Below are positions 5,223-6,807 of a stretch of DNA of 6,807 nucleotides, piece by piece. The stretch is from Planctomycetota bacterium (GTDB taxonomy: Bacteria > Planctomycetota > MHYJ01 > JACPRB01): NCBI GenBank assembly GCA_016200125.1, contig JACQFK010000581.1, positions 1 to 6,807 on the forward strand, given 5' to 3'. The notes below the pieces were generated by a model, which did not search any database, was not told the DNA's origin, and saw only the letters and a list, made by a program, of their open reading frames with translations. The position numbers and the translations under genes were made by a program. The number at the start of each line of letters is the position of its first letter. Position 1 is the stretch's first letter.

Positions 5223-6133
5223 GCCGGTCGGGTCTTCAGGATGTTGATCGGCGCCATCTCGGGAAGGCGGCAGCTGCCCAGGCGCACGACGAAGGTGTCG
5301 GCGAACGCGTGCTGGCCGGAGATGCAGGCGTGGCTCACGCGGTCCGTGAACACCATCCAGGCCCAGAAGGGCTTGAAGCGGAACTCCTGGTGCCCTTCGG
5401 ACGTCGACTGGAAGGCCGGCGTGTCCTTCATGTAGTTGTGGAAGCGGCGCATCGCCCGGTCGTAGGGCGAGGAGTCGAGGAACTTCGCCGAGGGCACCAG
5501 CGCCGAGAGGCCGGAGGACAGCGAGGTGCGGAGCCGGTCGAGCATGCCCTCGTCCATCGCGCTCCCGTTCGCGCCGTTCTGGGGAAGGACCCGCGCCTCC
5601 GCGCCGTAGCGGCGGTAGAGGTCGGGGAAGGCCCCCTTCGTGACCCAGACGCGGTCCTCGACGGGGTTCACGTTGACGAAGAAGCGGATGATCCCGTCGC
5701 CGTGCGTGGCGCCGTAGGCGCCGGCATCGACGTGGACGATCTCGTTCGAGGCATGGGTCGGAAGGTCCCGCCCCTTCTCCTGGAGGGGGCGGAAGCTGGC
5801 GGTGCCGACCATCCAGTTCCTCACCAGAGACGGCATCGATTTCTTGAGGAAGTCCTGCACCCGCCCGTTGTGCTCCTTCAGGATGCGCTGGGCGCGCTCG
5901 ACGATCTCCCGGGAGCCCTTGATCCCGATGATCTTGTCCACCTCGGGGTGGAAGCTGATGTTCTTGGAACTCAGGTGTTTCGGCATCTCCTGCCGGAGGA
6001 ATTCCAGGTCCTCCGGGGAGGGGAGCTCGAGGGGGGACTCGGGGAAGCAGACGATCCTGCCGGCTTCCAGCGCGTCGGAGAGGTCGTGGGGTCCGGCGGT
6101 GGCTAGCTGCGCTTTTGAGAACGTAGCAAGCAT
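5219..6133 (-). CDS. kdoO: Kdo 3-hydroxylase-like Fe(II)/2-oxoglutarate dioxygenase (KdoO family)
   Basis: 304 aa, in line with the KdoO family (about 300). Family features: ALEAGRIVCFP near the N-terminus, SSKNISFHPE (55-64), the iron-binding facial-triad core HVDAGAYGATHGDGIIRFF (134-152) with His134 and Asp136, FLDSSPYDRAMRRFHNYMK (218-236), and WMVFTDRVSHACISGQHAFADTF (259-281) with His268 as likely distal iron ligand. Known KdoO enzymes (Burkholderia, Yersinia) hydroxylate C3 of an inner-core Kdo residue, converting it to Ko, using O2 and 2-oxoglutarate. This alters the lability of the Kdo linkage. The ATG at 6133 is preferred over the in-frame TTG at 6169, because a promoter-like pair (TTGATT/TAAGAT) covers the intervening DNA. 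The last codons overlap the GT9 start (ATGA). The neighbouring LPS glycosyltransferases support the assignment. Not seen by eye: the full set of 2-oxoglutarate contacts. The gene symbol is by family resemblance. Confidence 0.87.
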   Translation of the reverse strand: MLATFSKAQLATAGPHDLSDALEAGRIVCFPESPLELPSPEDLEFLRQEMPKHLSSKNISFHPEVDKIIGIKGSREIVERAQRILKEHNGRVQDFLKKSMPSLVRNWMVGTASFRPLQEKGRDLPTHASNEIVHVDAGAYGATHGDGIIRFFVNVNPVEDRVWVTKGAFPDLYRRYGAEARVLPQNGANGSAMDEGMLDRLRTSLSSGLSALVPSAKFLDSSPYDRAMRRFHNYMKDTPAFQSTSEGHQEFRFKPFWAWMVFTDRVSHACISGQHAFADTFVVRLGSCRLPEMAPINILKTRPA

Positions 6134-6141
6134 GGCTTCTG

Positions 6142-6169
6142 ATCTTATCGGCCTTAAGGGGGAAATCAA
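6142..6169 (-). promoter_or_regulatory. Candidate sigma70-type promoter for the kdoO-GT9 operon
   Basis: On the minus strand TTGATT (6164-6169) and TAAGAT (6142-6147) are separated by 16 bp. TAAGAT ends 8 nt before the ATG at 6133, so the mRNA would have almost no leader. An 8-bp dyad CCTTAAGG (6152-6159) sits in the spacer. No good Shine-Dalgarno sequence is present (AGAAGCC before the ATG). Confidence 0.55.
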
Positions 6170-6196
6170 GTGTAGAAATCCGAATGGGGCTGCGGG

Positions 6197-6226
6197 TTGA
6201 CCCTCGGCGCGGGTTTGTGATACCTT
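6197..6226 (+). promoter_or_regulatory. Candidate sigma70-type promoter with extended -10 for the GT2 gene
   Basis: TTGACC (6197-6202) and TACCTT (6221-6226) are separated by 18 bp. TG lies one base before the -10 hexamer (TGATACCTT), an extended -10 arrangement. The hexamer ends 11 nt before the ATG at 6238, leaving a leader of only a few bases. No Shine-Dalgarno sequence is present (GCTCCTTCCCC). Confidence 0.55.
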
Positions 6227-6237
6227 GCTCCTTCCCC

Positions 6238-6807
6238 ATGAAACCCAAGGTCTCGGCCACGATCATCTGCAAGGACGAGGCGCACAACATCGGGGACTGC
6301 CTCAAGAGCGTCTCGTGGTGCGACGAGATCGTCGTCGTCGATTCCGGGTCGACCGACGGCACCGTCGACCTGGCGAAGAAGCACACCCCCAAGGTGATCT
6401 TCAACGCCTGGCCGGGCTACGTCGCCCAGAAGAACTTCGCCCTCGGCGAGGCGACGGGGGACTGGGTGATCTCGCTGGACGCCGACGAGCGCTGCACGCC
6501 GGAGCTCCACGCGGAGCTGGTCAAGGAGCTCGAAGCCGCCGACGCCCAGCTGGCCGGCTTCGAGGTGCGCCGCCACGTGAAGTACCTCGGCTCCTGGATC
6601 AACCACGGCGGCTGGTATCCCGACTGGAAATGCCGCGTGGTCCGTCGCGGCAAGGCGCGCTGGGGAGGGGTGGATCCGCACGACAAGCTGGTCCCCGAAG
6701 GCCCGGTGAAGCGGATCAAGGCGGACATCCACCACTTCACCTACCGGGACTTCGCCCACCAGCTCAGGATCATCGACAAGTTCAGCGACGTCGCCGTCGA
6801 GGAGTAC
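6238..6807 (+). CDS. WaaE/KdtX-type GT2 glycosyltransferase, 5' part (runs off window end)
   Basis: 190 residues are visible with no stop before the window end. This is a GT-A fold family 2 enzyme. It opens with VSATIICKDEAHNIGDCLKS (5-24), then EIVVVDSGSTDGTVDLAK (30-47) as the nucleotide-binding strand and loop, YVAQKNFALGEATGDWVISL (61-80), and the metal-binding DAD at 81-83 followed by Glu84. Downstream, YLGSWINHGGWYPDWKCRVVRRGK and WGGVDPHDKLVPEG are typical of LPS-core glycosyltransferases of the WaaE/KdtX group. That group adds a hexose (glucose in the best-known cases) from a nucleotide sugar to inner-core heptose at the cytoplasmic face. The donor here cannot be read from sequence. 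The ATG at 6238 fits the family's usual N-terminus. The gene is divergent from kdoO-GT9 across a 104-bp promoter region, which suggests co-expression for LPS core assembly. No Shine-Dalgarno sequence is visible. Confidence 0.92.
   Translation, partial: MKPKVSATIICKDEAHNIGDCLKSVSWCDEIVVVDSGSTDGTVDLAKKHTPKVIFNAWPGYVAQKNFALGEATGDWVISLDADERCTPELHAELVKELEAADAQLAGFEVRRHVKYLGSWINHGGWYPDWKCRVVRRGKARWGGVDPHDKLVPEGPVKRIKADIHHFTYRDFAHQLRIIDKFSDVAVEEY

Noticed and set aside
4242..5435. A 397-codon plus-strand open frame across the GT9 and kdoO genes
   Set aside because: Antisense of two well-supported genes; composition is Val/Arg/Ala/Gly-rich with no recognisable domain.
5223..6404. A 759-codon minus-strand open frame fusing GT9 to a long upstream region
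   Set aside because: The part upstream of 5222 is Pro/Arg/Gly-rich frame shadow over the kdoO gene and over the antisense of the GT2 gene. It has no domain sense, whereas kdoO in another frame is a clear family match.
6166..6759. A 197-codon minus-strand open frame over the GT2 gene
   Set aside because: Antisense to a clear GT2 protein whose plus-strand frame is simply open at the window end.

Overview
This is a GC-rich window (about two-thirds G+C by eye, with strong G/C preference at third codon positions). It comes from a diderm (Gram-negative type) bacterium. The evidence is an LPS-core locus with a Kdo-hydroxylase-like enzyme, a GT9 heptosyltransferase-like enzyme and a WaaE-type GT2 glycosyltransferase, plus a lipoprotein signal peptide. 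The phylum cannot be fixed from the sequence. The HEAT-repeat protein and the lipoprotein/YdjC pair are reminiscent of Planctomycetota or other uncultured GC-rich phyla rather than a model proteobacterium, but that is an impression only.

Layout. (1) Bases 1-783, plus strand: the 3' part of a HEAT-repeat protein with an STN-like C-terminal region. (2) Bases 2927-737, minus strand: a three-gene operon joined by two ATGA stop/start overlaps. It encodes a lipoprotein of unknown function, a YdjC/ChbG-type carbohydrate deacetylase that seems to have lost the segment with its catalytic Asp-Asp motif, and a two-helix membrane protein with an exposed beta-type domain. The last gene runs 47 bp into the convergent HEAT gene. 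(3) Bases 2928-3046: a divergent intergenic region holding a striking AT-rich palindrome (24 bp perfect arms, 3-nt centre, extendable to 31 bp with one mismatch). Each arm carries its own CAAAC-N-GTTTG dyad. It is probably a shared operator or a cruciform/hairpin element. (4) Bases 3047-4135, plus strand: an uncharacterised protein with one C-terminal membrane helix, loosely like the RMD1/DUF155 architecture. (5) Bases 6133-4125, minus strand: an ATGA-coupled pair, Kdo-hydroxylase-like (KdoO) then GT9. The GT9 gene overlaps the convergent gene of region 4 by 11 bp. (6) Bases 6134-6237: a divergent promoter region. (7) Bases 6238-6807, plus strand: the 5' part of a WaaE/KdtX-type GT2 glycosyltransferase, open at the window end.

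Functionally, regions 5-7 look like inner-core LPS assembly: a sugar transfer by GT9, hydroxylation of Kdo to Ko by KdoO, and a further sugar transfer by the WaaE-like enzyme. The lipoprotein/deacetylase/membrane-protein operon may act on a surface or periplasmic carbohydrate, but this is inference. Intergenic DNA is minimal. At least three genes have a -10-like hexamer so close to the start codon, without a Shine-Dalgarno sequence, that leaderless or nearly leaderless transcripts are likely. No tRNA, rRNA, CRISPR array or mobile element was seen, and no stretch over 300 bases lacks a gene.
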